Assembly (NCBI GenBank): GCA_932294295.1 | Contig: OW028574.1 | Location: forward strand, 11,480,215-11,544,214 | Reading direction: 5' to 3' | Length of the DNA stretch: 64,000 bases | Source of the DNA: Alitta virens | Lineage: Eukaryota; Annelida; Polychaeta; Phyllodocida; Nereididae | Shown: positions 1 through 12,128 of the stretch, piece after piece | Layout of the letters: each line of letters starts with the position of its first letter | Numbering within the stretch: position 1 is the first letter of the stretch | Made by a program: the position numbers and the translations under genes | Notes under the pieces: model-generated | Databases searched by the model: none | What the model was told of the DNA's origin: nothing | What the model saw: the letters and a program-made list of their open reading frames with translations, nothing else

Positions 1-1597
1 GTAAATTAATACAAGACTAATAAGAGTTATGAGAGTTATTCAATGTGAAGTTAGTTTAAAGAATTAAAGGAGGACTGAGGTGCTTACACCTGTTCGTTTA
101 CACCAAGGTTAAGCAATTTGGATGGGAGAGACAGCTGTAATATGCTGCTGTATACATGCATCCAAGCAATGTGTTTAGGATAACACGATGGCATGAGCAG
201 CAGGCATCCAACTTTACAATTGTACAGCGGAACCCCACAATTAAGACCACTTTTACGAATTACTGGAGTGGTTACATCATCATTAGCATTGACCATTTAG
301 GTCAATTTCAAGGTAGTCTAATTCTCCTTCTCTCTTTTTTCGATAAATCACAGTTTTAAAAACCCAGGCACAAAGGCAGTCTCAGAACCAAGGCGCTTTT
401 AATATTTGGTGTTCCTAATTGTGGGGCTTGCATATCCCAGCTACTATAATACCATAGTACAACACAGCTATACATTGTACAGCCAGCTAGCTCCCATTCT
501 ACGGCAGTTCTGTGACCCTACATTATGTCACATATATATTCAATAAATGTCAAAGATGCAGCCGAGCACCTGCTCTCTCCTACCATGCTGTCTATTCCTA
601 TTGTTGGTCCAGACAGACCAGATGAATAGTTATGCTGAGGTGGACAAGACACAAGAAGAGGGAGCTGTTGTCTTCACAAGGTGCATTAGGCACAGCATCC
701 CCGCATCCCTAGGCCAGTATCCCTAGATCAGCATCCCAGCATGAGGCAAATGCAACTGACAGACTGGCACTCCAAGGGAACAGCCCACTCTGAAATCTCA
801 AATACAAGATGTAGCAATTCAGGCTGGCACATTCCTAGAAAGACCTAAAAAGACTGAACTGCAACAAAGGTTGCTCGAGACTAGATTCTAAACGTTTTAA
901 TTTGTGGCAGACAAACATCTAAGACAGTAAAATCTAGCATGAATATAGTTGTATATTTCATAAAATTTCAAGAGTTAAATTTCTAAGATACATCTCGTCT
1001 ATGTACGAATCCCATGCCTTGCCTTCTCTCTACTTGCGGTTAGTGGACAGCACACCTCATTAACTGAAGGCAAACAGACCTGGTCCTGGATGGACACATG
1101 GACCTTTTCCATGCGACTGACCATTAATGAGGCTGCAAGTGTCCACGGACTGACCACTGCATAGCTGACCAGTTGCTACTGCATGACCCTCCTGTCAATG
1201 GGCCATTAACGAGGGCTGCAAGAGCACCATGCTCATTAACTGAGCAAAGACAGACAAAATGAAGGCAGAGTGACCAGGTCATCCAGGGAAATAAACAGAC
1301 AACTAATTACAGAGTTAATGAAACTACTTATGAATCCCTGTGTGCAACAAATAAACAAACTCAGAAATTAACAGGAAATGATAAAATGAACATGCTTAGT
1401 AGCACAAGTCAATGTTTTTGGCCTACTAATCGAAATGGCAAACGCGAGCAGAAATGAGGAAAACGCATTCTGCAAATGAAAAGTCAACAGAGCATGTTAC
1501 AAAAAAGAACACTTTCAGCATTTCTGTATTTTACATTCAATTGACTGAGCTTTTATGGTCGACGTTCAGGTTATATCTAGGCCTATTAATTATGATC
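1..1597. other. No gene seen; AT-rich non-coding DNA
   Basis: I found no exon-like open frame with splice borders on either strand. Around 1050-1250 there is a weak internal duplication: a CATTAA-GAGGCTGCAAG block occurs near 1122 and again near 1205, with CTCATTAACTGA phrases at both ends. It may be a decayed repeat. Confidence 0.5.
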
Positions 1598-1845
1598 AGT
1601 TTCCAGAGGCAGATGTAATGATGTGAAGATATATGGCTTGGAGTCTACTACATGATGTTTGTTTGAGCATTTTATTTAGTGGCTTTGGTACATGTTATCA
1701 ATGAAATAGCAGTTTTGTTATCCAGGCTAATGACATCCGGCTGTAATTGGTTTTAAGGTATGCCTTTAGAAGTAGGTAGTCGAACCCACGCAGAGTCCCC
1801 CAGAGAAGCTGATAAATGCTTAACCGCCAAGTCACTACATAAGGA
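1598..1845 (-). mobile_element. tRNA-derived SINE copy, minus strand
   Basis: Read on the minus strand, the right end (about 1845-1770) looks like a tRNA: an A-box-like TGGCGGTTAAGC and a B-box-like GGGTTCGACTACC. The body then runs to CATCATTACATCTGCCTCTG near 1600. That 3' block (CAGAGGCAGATGTAATGATG on the plus strand, then TTGGAGTC) recurs near 28270, 48958 and 54250, so this is one family. The copy is old and diverged. Target-site duplications were not resolved. Confidence 0.55.
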
Positions 1846-2099
1846 CAGCAGAAGAATGTAACAAACAGGAGACAATGAAACAAAACCATGGCAACAGAGA
1901 GCATAGTGGGCTAGTAGCAAAGGGTCGCCCTTATGGCACCAGCCACATACAACATACAGATGTCAAGTTAGCCAAGAAATACAACTCCGCAGTGACCATA
2001 GACAGCATTGAGTCAATCTGTAGCACTTGAGCCACTTCCCTACCCATATATGCATGGACAAAACAAGCTTCAACCTCAGCTCCATACAGCGAAATGCAG

Positions 2100-2240
2100 C
2101 ACTGGCGGATCCAGTACTGACCCTACGGGGGGGGGGGAGGGCAAGTCTCTACGGGGGTAATCATGACTGAAGGTTGTCCCTGTCAATTCATAGGCCATAT
2201 GTAGACATTAAGGCTGCCCCCCCCCTTGGATCCGCCAGTG
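2100..2240. mobile_element. Short MITE with perfect 14-bp terminal inverted repeats (hAT-like)
   Basis: The element starts CACTGGCGGATCCA (2100-2113) and ends with its exact reverse complement TGGATCCGCCAGTG (2227-2240), total 141 bp. Inside are a long G run (about 2127-2137) and a long C run (about 2217-2225) that also pair as inverted repeats. No coding capacity. Ends of the CA(C/G)TGGCGGATC type are, as I recall, common in non-autonomous hAT elements of invertebrates. An 8-bp target duplication is not clear (AAATGCAG left, AATAATAG right), so the superfamily is an inference. Confidence 0.7.
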
Positions 2241-4983
2241 AATAATAGCAGCTATTGCATTATACTTAAGCTTAGCTGTGACCCTTAATCCCTGTTAAAA
2301 GTCTCATCTCCTAAAGACCAGATTTTTAAGGGTAACAATTGCTTAAGAGCTATAAGATTATGCAACGAATGCCATATCATTTCCTTCATACATTTTAGGG
2401 ATGTCTCTTTCGGTTGAAAAAGCAAACAGAATCGATGAAACATGAGAAAACACTGGGTTCATTTAAAATTCAAGATTGCAGTCATCAGCAGTGAGACATG
2501 ACCGATCATCTTATTATTTTCTGCAAATTTGAGACAAATGGCCTTCATTCCCAATGTGGTCTGCATAGAAATGGTGGCATTCTGTCAATTTACAGCAAAA
2601 TAACTCTCACAAAATAGATATAGAGCTGTGGTGGGATGAAATGTGATGTGAAAGAGCAAGGCTTCATTTCATTAAGAACTTAATTGACTTGCAGAATTCG
2701 GATTAAAACTTTGCCGCTTAAGTTACGTCATTGCAAACAGTAATCTCAGCAGAATTATGAGTTCCCATCTAATACGCTGCTCACTTAAACCTTGGACTCT
2801 AGTTGGAGCATGATTTATTGACTCTTATGTTTCTAGACAATTGCTGTGTGCAGTGTGAACGCCAGCATTTGTAAAAATTCCACTTTAACTTGTTCAGAAA
2901 TACATTTAATTAATACAACATTATTATTGAACAACTTGAAACACTATCATATAGTCTGTCAATTGTCATTTATCTCTCATGGACATTTTTGTCCTGCTGA
3001 AGTTATTTTCCACAAGATGTTTTGTTAATAGATTACAATAATTCCCTCTTAATATAAGGTTCAATGTATATTGCGTAATGGTGTACTTAATGCACAGACT
3101 TTCACCCATATATATTTAGAACGTATTGGTAGCAGAACATTTGGAGCACCGAGATAATTAGCAAGGCAACACAGACTCAGGAGATGATGACATATCTACA
3201 GACTGAAATAGCTCAGGAATGTGAAAGTGAAAAGAAAATGAGAAGAAATAGAAACAGGTTTACAACAAGAGACTTAATCTTCTTAATTGCAAAATAGCAA
3301 GAACGTGGACTTCAATTTACTCGCACTGAAAGAGCTGTTGATGTAAAATTCACAGGTAGCAGATCTATTTATCAGTAAGTCACAGGAATTTGAGCTTTAG
3401 CATGTGCAATTAGTGTAACAATCTATAAAAAAAAAACCGGCTGGGAAATAATAAAAGAAAAAGAAGTACAATTATATATCAACGCTTTTCATTTTATATC
3501 TCCATGCCGAAGCAAACCAACAGAAAATTTTACAGTCCAAGTATGTATATATAGAAAAGTACCCAATTTCAAAAGAGTTTTTTTTTTACTCCTGGGTTAA
3601 GCGGAATAAGTACATAAAAAGGCTCACAGTGCATCTTCAATGTTTGTAATTAGCCTCACAAATTTGACCATCCTGGATGCCAAGTTCGATTCACTGGTCT
3701 TTATGTTGAGGTATTCATGTCTATGAGATAATTTGCACTGGCACATGGTTAACATATTAGTATAAGAATAAAGTGGTCTTTACTATGATGTGATATTAGG
3801 GGTGGGGTTCTATTGTTTCAAGCCGATGTGTAGAGAAAACCATCTCCTGTATCCACACAGTTATTAATTTAGTTTATTAGTTTATTAGTTATGATGTGCT
3901 TGTCATGTTTTGGACTTTAAGAGTGAAATGTTTTTATTAGCGGCTTGTATTTTTTTTATTGTGTATGTGGATTTTAAACACGTATTAATAGTTAACTTGG
4001 TGGCTGGAACCTTGATTATTGAAATTTTATTGCTTTCTGTATTTACATTAATGTCTCTTTCATGTTATCTTTTAACTGAATGACATATGTATCACTTATG
4101 ATATTTTACATGTCAATAAAATCTATATATATATATGTATCATAAACACTGAGCCCCTCCTCCATATTTTCTATCTTTTGTGAGGGTAATCATAGATAGA
4201 CGAACCCCCCACATGGCTGACAGCCTGGCAAGGAATGCACAAACAACAAGCCAGAGAAGATACACTAACAAACTCCTGGTTGTATTTGTTTATCATTGTG
4301 CAAACACACTAAATGTTTTCTCGGGTACATGATAAGGATAATATGAGTATTCAAAAGGGTGTTCCACAGATGTTACCTGGGTAACCAGGGTGCAACTCTT
4401 GACGTCCCAAAACCCAGGTATCAGTCTATAGCTGACTGTCTCTGAGAATTATCTGTTATGTTAGGGAGCATAGCAACAAGGTTAGTCTTCAGGGTGTTTC
4501 TTACTTCCTAGAGACTTCCCATCACATTTATGATTTTTTCAGGTGTGTGAATTGGATCTAAATGTCAGTGACTACACCAATACAATTACAGTCCATCCCA
4601 CTTATGATAAACTATACTTGTGTAATAAGTCAGAGAATGAATTATATTGCTGTTTTATCTTTCTACTACAAAAAACTTCACCTACAAAAACATTATGTCA
4701 TAACAAAAACATATTCTTTGTCCCAGTTATCAGAATATTCTTCATGTTGTGGCTGCAATTACTTGACTGACCTGCATTCTGACATGGTTATTCATGTTAC
4801 CGTTAGGCTAAAGCAATTTATTCAGCAATCATTTTGGCTGTTTAAGACTCGACCCCATTTCATCTGGCTTGATGTTAAGCGTGCAATAAAAGTCGTGTTA
4901 GAGGGCTTTTAGAGAAATTCTGTTGCATGAGAGAAATATCTTAAAAGCCACGCATCTGCCCCCCTTGCCTGCTGCTGGCATCA
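2241..4983. other. No gene seen; intergenic or 3' intronic DNA
   Basis: This is AT-rich sequence with homopolymer tracts and a short TA run near 4120. The longest open frame (4562-4912) is low in complexity, has no splice context and is not recognised. The region may contain downstream exons or the 3' UTR of the minus-strand gene that starts at 8114, but none is convincing. Confidence 0.4.
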
Positions 4984-5640
4984 TTAAGCAAATTGAGCAA
5001 CGGGCTTCACAGGTCCTGAGGCAGGAAAACTGATGCAACAACATCCTCATCTCTATTGTTGTACAGCGCATACCAAACGTTACACGAAGTCACTAACATA
5101 TAATGTAGTCCAACATTATGAATAGATTTCATAGGATCCAACAATAAGTGGAATATATTTGCTAAAACTGAGAATATATATGTATGGCACTTGAAGCATC
5201 CCAGGTCACCATCTATGACCTAAGTTAGTATAACACCAAACTAGAGTGGGAAATGGGATGATATGGGAAAATCTCTACAAATCCAATAAAGAGCCTCCTC
5301 AAATCCACACTGGGGTGTTACAACATCGATAACCTCCCAACATTATGTAATAATGATGATGTGTATCATAAAAGCGTTTGATGTGATCAAGAAGCCTCCC
5401 TCATATGATTGGTATGATCAATCACATCTTGTATAATATTCAATTTAGGGCTGAGGCACCCCAATTAACCAGGGCTGGCCCATGGGGGGTAAATCAGGAA
5501 CCCCAATTTGAGGGCTCGTTCCAAGTCCTGCACCTTGGTCCTCGCTTCCTGTAGATTGAGCTTTAAAAAGGTCAGTCCTGGAATCTGGAAATTCTCAGCA
5601 GATTTTCTGCTGGAGAAATCAATATGGAGTCCCGTGAGGG
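4984..5640 (-). other. Candidate downstream exon(s) of the acidic secreted-protein gene
   Basis: The 5' coding exon at 8114-5963 ends in phase 1, so a following exon must supply two bases. Two minus-strand acceptors fit. One is CTGCAG before 5640; it opens a 58-codon frame to a TAA at 5467-5465 that includes a coiled-coil-like stretch (EARTKVQDLERAL). The other is TTTTCCTGCCTCAG before 5015, with a better pyrimidine tract, giving only about ten codons to a TAA at 4986-4984. Minus-strand AATAAA follows near 4822. Neither matches a family I know. They are alternatives, and the true exons may lie outside the window. Confidence 0.2.
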
Positions 5641-5962
5641 CTGCAGCGAGGGATAGGGCCTACTGGCCGCGAGGGATCATGGGATAGGTGCGTGATGGCA
5701 GCGTGCATATTGTGGTCACCCCATCAGATTCACACAACTGCATGCACCATGATATACTCAATATGATAGTATCATTGATAGATGTACTTGCACTGTGTCC
5801 ATCTTCATTCTAAATTGAGTTACTCACTTTCTGGGGCTGCGGTTTTGATATAAATATCCTCAAGTAGACATTTAGTGACCTTAAGCAGTTGATATACATA
5901 ATCTAGTGGCTAGCAAAAGGCTACTTCTGGTTATATGTTAAAGTATTAGTAAGAACACTGAC

Positions 5963-8114
5963 CTCTTTTGTGATGAGTAGCAATGTGTGGTTGTGGCTTG
6001 AAGGTATCGTGCCCTGATTTCGTGTCTGTGCTTTTGGACAGAGGTCTGTGTTGGTCAGTGGTACTGGCCACTTCCGCCCTGCTCATTTGTGTGACGTCAT
6101 TATCGGTGACCACTGAAGCGTCAATTCCAACCTTTTGTTTCGTCCTGTTCGAATCCTTATTGTACTTTCTGTTGGTGTCCTTTGGTGGAACCGTTTGGTA
6201 CTCGATTGTGACGTTTTTCACCTCATCAACCTCGTCATCAAAATAATCATAATCCTGACCATAGTCATATGACGGGTCATTGGTGGAGCCATTTGTCTCC
6301 TTTGTGACGTCGTTAATGTCTTTGTGTTGCATGGTTACGTTCATGAAAGACCTTGAATGATTTGTGGAATTATCAATATCTTGTGAAATGGTTTTGTCAT
6401 CCACCGCGGTGTGTTCATGTTGGGATTGTGTGGCTAAAATATGAGAATAATTCATTGAAGTTGGGGGATATGGAGATTCAGTTACACCTTTATTTGGACG
6501 CGCTGTTGATTTTTCTGCAAAATACACTTTGATGGTGGATGGCATTTCATCTTCATCAGTGTCATTTGCCAGAGACCTTGCTTCTTCTATGGACACATAA
6601 TCATTTTCTGGGTGTTTAGTGAGGGCTTGCGTGTTAGATGCCCTGCTGTAGTTCCCAGCCTCTCCATCCTCCTCAAAATGACCACCTTGGCCAGCAGCAA
6701 ATGCCGCAGCCGACCATTGCCCTGCATCCAGAACAGCATCACCTGATACATCAGTAGCAGCATCAGTAGCATCAGTGGCAGTGACTTGGTCTTGACTTTT
6801 GTCATCTTCTTCACCTGCAGCTGACTGAAGGGCAGCGCCATTGGTCGTGGTTAATGCACTGTCAGTGTCATGCATCCAGTTGCCTTTAGCAACATCATCC
6901 CTAGCCTCAGGGTCATCCGGAATGACCTCGGTCCCACCCAAGGTCATTCTAAGGTCAAGGGAGGACACCTCAGACTCATTGGCTACCGTCTGTGACTGGC
7001 ATCCTCCTGTGTCCAAGCATTTCAAAAGTGACTGGCTGCCGTTGTTCTGCGTTGGCCCTTCAGGCGCCGCCTGATTTCCCTGGGTGGTCACTGGTCCAGT
7101 GTTACCTTCTCTTGACATCTCTCTTCCTGTGTGCTCAGATGCTTCGGTCTGATTAGACGAGAAAGATTCTTGACTTTCCGCCGCATCAAACTTACTTGGT
7201 GAGGCAGACGGTGTGGACTTAGCATCCTCCTCCTTGGCCCTGCTGGCGCCCTCTGTAGGCTGTGCCTTGTAGGTCCTTCCGGTTGTGGAGGCTGGAGGAC
7301 TGACCACAATGTCGTATGAAGGGACCTTGGTGCTCTGTGTCCAGGTATTTTCTGTCATGACAAAGGACACTGGTGGTGGCGCTTCTGTGTCGTGCTTGTT
7401 TCTCACATTCAGTGCATTGTTTGTCACATCGGGTAATCCCTTGGCGTTTATTGCACTTGTGACGTCACTTCCCAAGGACGACCTTCTCGAATTGATGCTG
7501 TCCTCTGGCGACTCATCCTGATCTGCATCATCTATGACCTCATTTCCTAGTTCTTTTATTGAGGCTTTGTTATGTACAGCATTTAATCTTCCATTAATTG
7601 CCCTCTTGTCATTGACACTATCCTCTGCTTTCCCAATATCGGAATCGTGGTTCTTTATGGCACTGCCGTCTCCCCTACCAGAGTAGCTCTCTATATCAGG
7701 CATGCTTTTAATTGCATTACTCGTGTCCTTAGAATTAATGGCTACTGAGTTGGTGATCATTGCATCTGTGGCAGCTTGAGCGTTTTTTATGTTGTTTCCA
7801 AGGTCCTTGTGGGAGGGTCCTTGCTGTGTGGTAACTCCTTGCTGTGTGGTAACTGAATTCTCTTTCTTTTTTGCCTCATGAGTTAAGCTTTCTTGTTGAT
7901 TCTGAGAATTGTCGTCTGCTTCTTCCTTCGCGACGAGATCGAATGTGGTTGTCAACGTCACAACGTCTGCCTCCGTCACGTGACCACTGCCAATCTCCTT
8001 GACGACAGGGGAAGGGGAGGTGGTGTCTGCTTCCGGGGGGTGGGCTGCTGGACTCAGGTGACCACTGGTCATTAGAATGACCAGGCAAACCAAAGCCTTG
8101 CCAGCCAGCCACAT
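5963..8114 (-). CDS. First coding exon of a large acidic Ser/Thr-rich secreted or type I membrane protein, unrecognised
   Basis: An ATG at 8114 opens 717 codons. Residues 1-24 form a clear signal peptide (MWLAGKALVCLVILMTSG). The rest is low-complexity, rich in S, T, D, E, N and Q, with many N-X-S/T sequons and almost no cysteine, as expected for a mucin-like or proteoglycan-like ectodomain. A GVTTQQ unit is duplicated near residue 90, matching an 18-bp DNA duplication at about 7822-7855. Near the end a Tyr/Asp cluster (DYGQDYDYFDDEVDEV) is a typical tyrosine-sulfation context. The frame stops at 5946, but a good donor (AAAGAG|GTCAGTG) lies at 5963/5962. The exon therefore very likely splices on in phase 1, and the C-terminus, possibly a membrane anchor, is missing. 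The ATG is the first in frame after a 5' UTR acceptor at 8243. I do not recognise the family and assign no function. Confidence 0.75.
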
Positions 8115-8990
8115 GGCAATCTACAGGGCGTCGCTACACAATGCTGATGGAAATCACTGTTGGCAACATGGCCAACACTCAGTCGGTCTCTTTGTGTTCA
8201 GGCATCTGCTTCACAATCGTCCTTTTAGTTTTCATCTTCATCCTGTAACAAATCACAGAGACCCAAAGCATTACACAGTTCTTTAGGTACATGTATACAT
8301 ACATTTCCGTTGTGCATCCTAATTGCTAAAGAAAATATCGAAGCCTAAATAAAATAAAGATTACGATTAGATACATAAGTTGATGAAATGCTCTTGTCCA
8401 TAATGCATTAGTATGAGGTCAAAAACTGAAAATCTTCAGAAAATCAGGAGAAGTAGGTTCCTATATTGTCATCATTTTGACACCTGCAGTATATGCCCAA
8501 ATGAACGGCTACAAATCGCAAAACGTTTAAATATTGCATACAAGTGTTTCTTGCAAGCACCTTATAATAGTTTAAAATATGTGCAAGGAGTACAGAAACA
8601 TTTTTTTTATTAATTGGTATGTCTTCCACGCAAATATTACATAAACAGGCCTGCTAAAATAAATTAATATTGAGCTCAGTGTTATGCAATCGCTCGTGAA
8701 GAAATTATTATATACGCATTGGATTTGCAGAAGTGTCCAGGTAGCTACTGGCTACAGCTGCAGGGTTTGGACCAGCAAAGGTGCGTTTCATTTAGGCCTA
8801 CCTGACGAAAAAGCCATATCACCACAACGCAAAAGCTTGGTGCATGGAGTCCAGCTAGTTACTACACACTGTATCATTCTGTTAACCTACATCTAATAAT
8901 TTATTTGCACTACAATGTACTTACCTGACAGCTCCTGTCCGATAGGAGGCTGAGAAGCAAATGGCGCGAATTCCCCTGATCCACCGCTAC
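8115..8990 (-). other. 5' UTR exons and UTR intron of the minus-strand acidic-protein gene
   Basis: On the minus strand a consensus donor (CTGTCAG|GTAAGTAC) ends a short exon at 8925. A matching acceptor (GATTTGTTACAG|GATGAA) starts the next exon at 8242, which runs into the ATG at 8114. The implied intron is 8924-8243 (about 0.7 kb) and lies wholly in the 5' UTR. The transcription start would be within about 8930-9000, close to the C1D start. Confidence 0.6.
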
Positions 8991-9059
8991 GTGGCGCGTG
9001 AGTAGTTCAGTGCGTGACGTCACCGAAACTTGTGCACAGAAATACACAAGCAAGAAAGC
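8926..9059. promoter_or_regulatory. Bidirectional promoter with a perfect CRE
   Basis: Only about 135 bp separate the UTR donor of the minus-strand gene and the C1D ATG at 9060. The segment is locally GC-rich (GGCGCG, TACGTGGCGCG) and contains the palindromic CRE TGACGTCA at 9015-9022, with no TATA box. Head-to-head, TATA-less, CRE-bearing promoters are typical of housekeeping genes such as C1D. The arrangement is seen in the sequence; the shared regulation is inferred. Confidence 0.6.
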
Positions 9060-11886
9060 ATGGCCACGAAAGGAGAGGAGAGTGCGGAGGATGATTTTCC
9101 TACTGAGCTACGCGATAGGTTGTCGGAATTTGATGAAGCTCTGAATGATATCGAGAAGACACTGGGCCCACTTCATACTGTGGCTCTTAACCAGCGTCAT
9201 GAAGAGGTATTCATGGAAATTCATGATGGAAATAAATGTCTTGAGTGGTACCATGCAGCTCTTGAAATCCTTTCTGATGAGCTAAACGCACTGTTGACGA
9301 ATATTTATACTCATAATATGTTTACTTAGTCACCCCATGGAGAAGCATTAAGCATTAACCGGAACCCATTTTTGTCACTTGAATAGTTTTATTTTTAAAC
9401 TCCTATTCATTCACTTTAATTATATATTGATATATTTCCCATACATTCTTAGTTTCTCATTTCGGATCCAACTAACAATCTTGTCTGTCCCTATGCGAAG
9501 GCCCTGAGACATAATGATCACAGTTGACCGCAATCCCGACACTATTATTTAGATGTAGATAATATTAGTTCCTTCAATTGACTGTGTAAATTTGTAGCGA
9601 GCATTCCCAGCAATGAATTAATACAAGAGAAAAGTCTTAAGATATACCCAAGAACCAAAATACTAAAGCTCCTGGAACTTTCCTGATGGCAATAGTTTGG
9701 GACCCTTAAAAGTTTAACCAAAATATTTATCGACAGTAAACATGTTTTTTCCAAAATTATCTGTTTTTCAAATGACTTCAATTTACAAACTAACAAAGTC
9801 AGTGACAAATAGTAGTTAATTAAAAAGTGTAGCAACAGTGTCTCAGTAATTTGACATCTTGAATTTTCAAAATATGTGAATCCAAAACAACGGAGGAGTA
9901 GTATCAAATTAAACGTACCCCAACAACTTTCATACTCGATTACTCATAGTGTGAAGAGCACTCTTGAGCAAGAGATTTGGGTGGCAAAATTTCACCTAGG
10001 CCTATATGATATCTGAATTAATTTGTTGAGAGGTGTTGTAGGGGTGTGAGAAGCTGAGTTTTGGTGTACTCAAAATCACCAACAACAACCTCGGCTCAAT
10101 GATTAGCAACATATCAGAACGACAATCAAGATTTGTTGCATAAACGGGTTTTTCTGTCCAACAAACTGAGCTTGTTGAAAACTTATGAAACGCCTGGTCC
10201 ATGTGAACAGTGAGCCCTATGAATTAGTGAAAAAAACATGTCTATAGATACGCTAAGCTGGGCTCATTCAAACCACCAGTCTAAAGTATCACAAAGTGCT
10301 AACTTGTGAATTTTTTCTTTCAGCTGTCCCTCGTTGACAAGGCCAAGCTTGATTTGCTGGGCGTTTATGCCATTAATTCACTTTTCTGGGGTAAGTTAAT
10401 CTGCTATAAGCTTAATTATAAATATGTTCTGTTAAATTGACCACTATTGAATCCTTTTCAAAGGTTATTTATGCCTGAAATTCTTGTATATGTGTGCATT
10501 TTACTTCAGGGTACTTAAGAACTAAAGGCCAGGATCCTAAGGAGCATGGAATTAAAAGTGAACTAGTAAGTATTTGTCATAGATCGACATATGCTTCCAT
10601 GTGTGAATTCTTTAGTCTGCTGGATTGTATGTGCACTGATTGGCATCATTTGTTTCAGGATAGGATCAGAAACTATATGAGTCGGGTCAAAGAGGTTGAA
10701 GATAAAATTAACAATCCACCAAAAAGGATTAATGTTGATACTGCTAAGCGATTCATGCGAAGTGCGCTTTGGCAAAAAGCACAAGCCAAATCTGCCCAGG
10801 CTGATAGTAAGTGACACTATGCATACCTCAAGAATCGTTATGGGTTTGGCCTGGCTTCTGAAGGGTATTAACAATGACATTAATAATTCGGTTCACCCTC
10901 TGACCCTCCATTTTCCTGGTATATATAGAGCATAATTCTCCATTACAGTGTGTAACAAGCAAAGCTCTCATTAAAAAAGAGATCTTTACCAGACTTGTGT
11001 GATAGCATATTATAATAGTCAATTATAGATAATGTAGAAAAAAGTTTTGTAGGATAAGGAGAAAGTATACTCTTCTCTCAAGATGATATAAATTATATAT
11101 AATATAGATTATATATGATGTATTAACATAACAAAAAGAAAGAAAAAATTCCCCGGGGTTGGATTCGTACTCAAGTTCCCCCAGCCATTCACAGCAGACC
11201 AATGCTTAGACCACTCAGCCACTGTTGTAAGCTATAAATAGCCCAATGTTTCTGGGAGAAGCCTGATGTTCTGAGTGTATGTACTATGTAGGCCATTTGC
11301 CTCATCAACTGGAAGAACCATGTTGTTTTACAGTAAAATTCCATTGTTACCAGTTTAATTATGTCTTTAACATGGATTTTGAATGTGGTGACCAAGTACT
11401 TTTAGCCAAAATTTGCTGAAACTATGATCATGCAGCACACTTCCCCAGAGCTAGTATGCCTAATAGGGTCAATCCTAATATGGGCATGCGCACAAAAAGA
11501 TGACTAAGCTCACCAGGCATGTCCTCAAAATTTTTAAACTGATTTTAGAGGTACTCTTAAACAGTAACATATCTTAGTATGAGGTATTCTATAGATTGAG
11601 ATCTGGTACACAAAAAAATATTTTCATGGCATGAATGTTGTAATATATTAATGTCTCATGTTGTGTACTAATTAGTGTTAATTTAAGTTATTAACCAGGC
11701 AGTCTATAAAATATGATTTGTCTTTCAGAAGGCCAGACCTCCACAGAATCAACTGACCAATCAACTGACCAACCAGTAGCAACTGCTTCTTCAGAAGCAA
11801 AGGGAAAACACGCAAGATTCCCCGATCAGGATGCACCTGCCACCAAAAAGCGCAAAGAACATCACAAGAAAAAGAAACACAGATAG
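9060..11886 (+). CDS. C1D: C1D nuclear nucleic-acid-binding protein (exosome cofactor, Rrp47/Lrp1 family)
   Basis: Five exons join in frame: 9060-9206, 10324-10390, 10510-10565, 10659-10806 and 11729-11886, giving 191 residues. In animals and yeast this protein binds RNA and DNA and recruits Rrp6/EXOSC10 and MTR4 to process rRNA and snoRNA 3' ends in the nucleus. Diagnostic matches to the Sas10/Utp3/C1D domain are in exons 2-4: VDKAKLDLLGVYAINSLFW, then KGQDPKEHGIKSELDRIRNY, then VDTAKRFMRSALW, all collinear with human C1D as I recall it. Exon 5 adds a Ser/Thr/Gln stretch and a strongly basic tail (KKRKEHHKKKKHR) expected for nuclear localisation and RNA binding. The tail makes the protein about 50 residues longer than human C1D. 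All borders are GT-AG. ATG 9060 is chosen because it is the first in-frame ATG; a TTG lies upstream. The stop is TAG at 11884. Confidence 0.93.
11137..11235 (-). mobile_element. tRNA-derived SINE or tRNA pseudogene in C1D intron 4
   Basis: On the minus strand the order is GTGGCTGAGTGGTCTAAGC (A-box, as in Ser/Leu-type tRNAs), then about 35 bases, then a degenerate B-box GAGTACGAATCCAAC. It lacks a proper acceptor stem and anticodon arm that I can fold, so it is a retroposed tRNA-like head rather than a working tRNA gene. It differs from the other SINE family in this window. Confidence 0.55.
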
Positions 11887-11946
11887 TAGTTTGATGACTA
11901 GTTTATGTAATTAAATGTACAAAGAAATTGTAAATACTTCATAGAT

Positions 11947-11952
11947 ATTAAA
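11947..11952 (+). terminator. Poly(A) signal of C1D
   Basis: ATTAAA lies 61 bases after the C1D stop. The next gene on the opposite strand ends at 12129, so the two 3' ends converge within about 180 bp. Confidence 0.5.
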
Positions 11953-12128
11953 CAAAATGTAAAATATAAGAAATACTGAGAATTTTCAACATCTATCTTC
12001 TGTTCTTAGCTACGTACCTTTGAACAAACTATGTAAAAGCTCTTAAACTTTGGACCAATAGACCTAGTGGCATAATTTCAAGAATGTCAATTTCTGCAGT
12101 TTGCTAAATAATTTATGCTGAAGTCATG

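Noticed and set aside
4562..4912. 116-codon plus-strand frame
   Set aside because: Low-complexity AT-rich composition, no splice context, no recognisable family; a frame this long is plausible by chance.
6587..7521. Several frames antisense or frame-shifted to the acidic-protein exon
   Set aside because: Shadows of a long biased-composition exon; the frame with a signal peptide and donor explains the region.
11137..11235. A functional tRNA gene
   Set aside because: Only A- and B-box-like blocks are visible; the B-box is degenerate and no full cloverleaf can be folded by eye.
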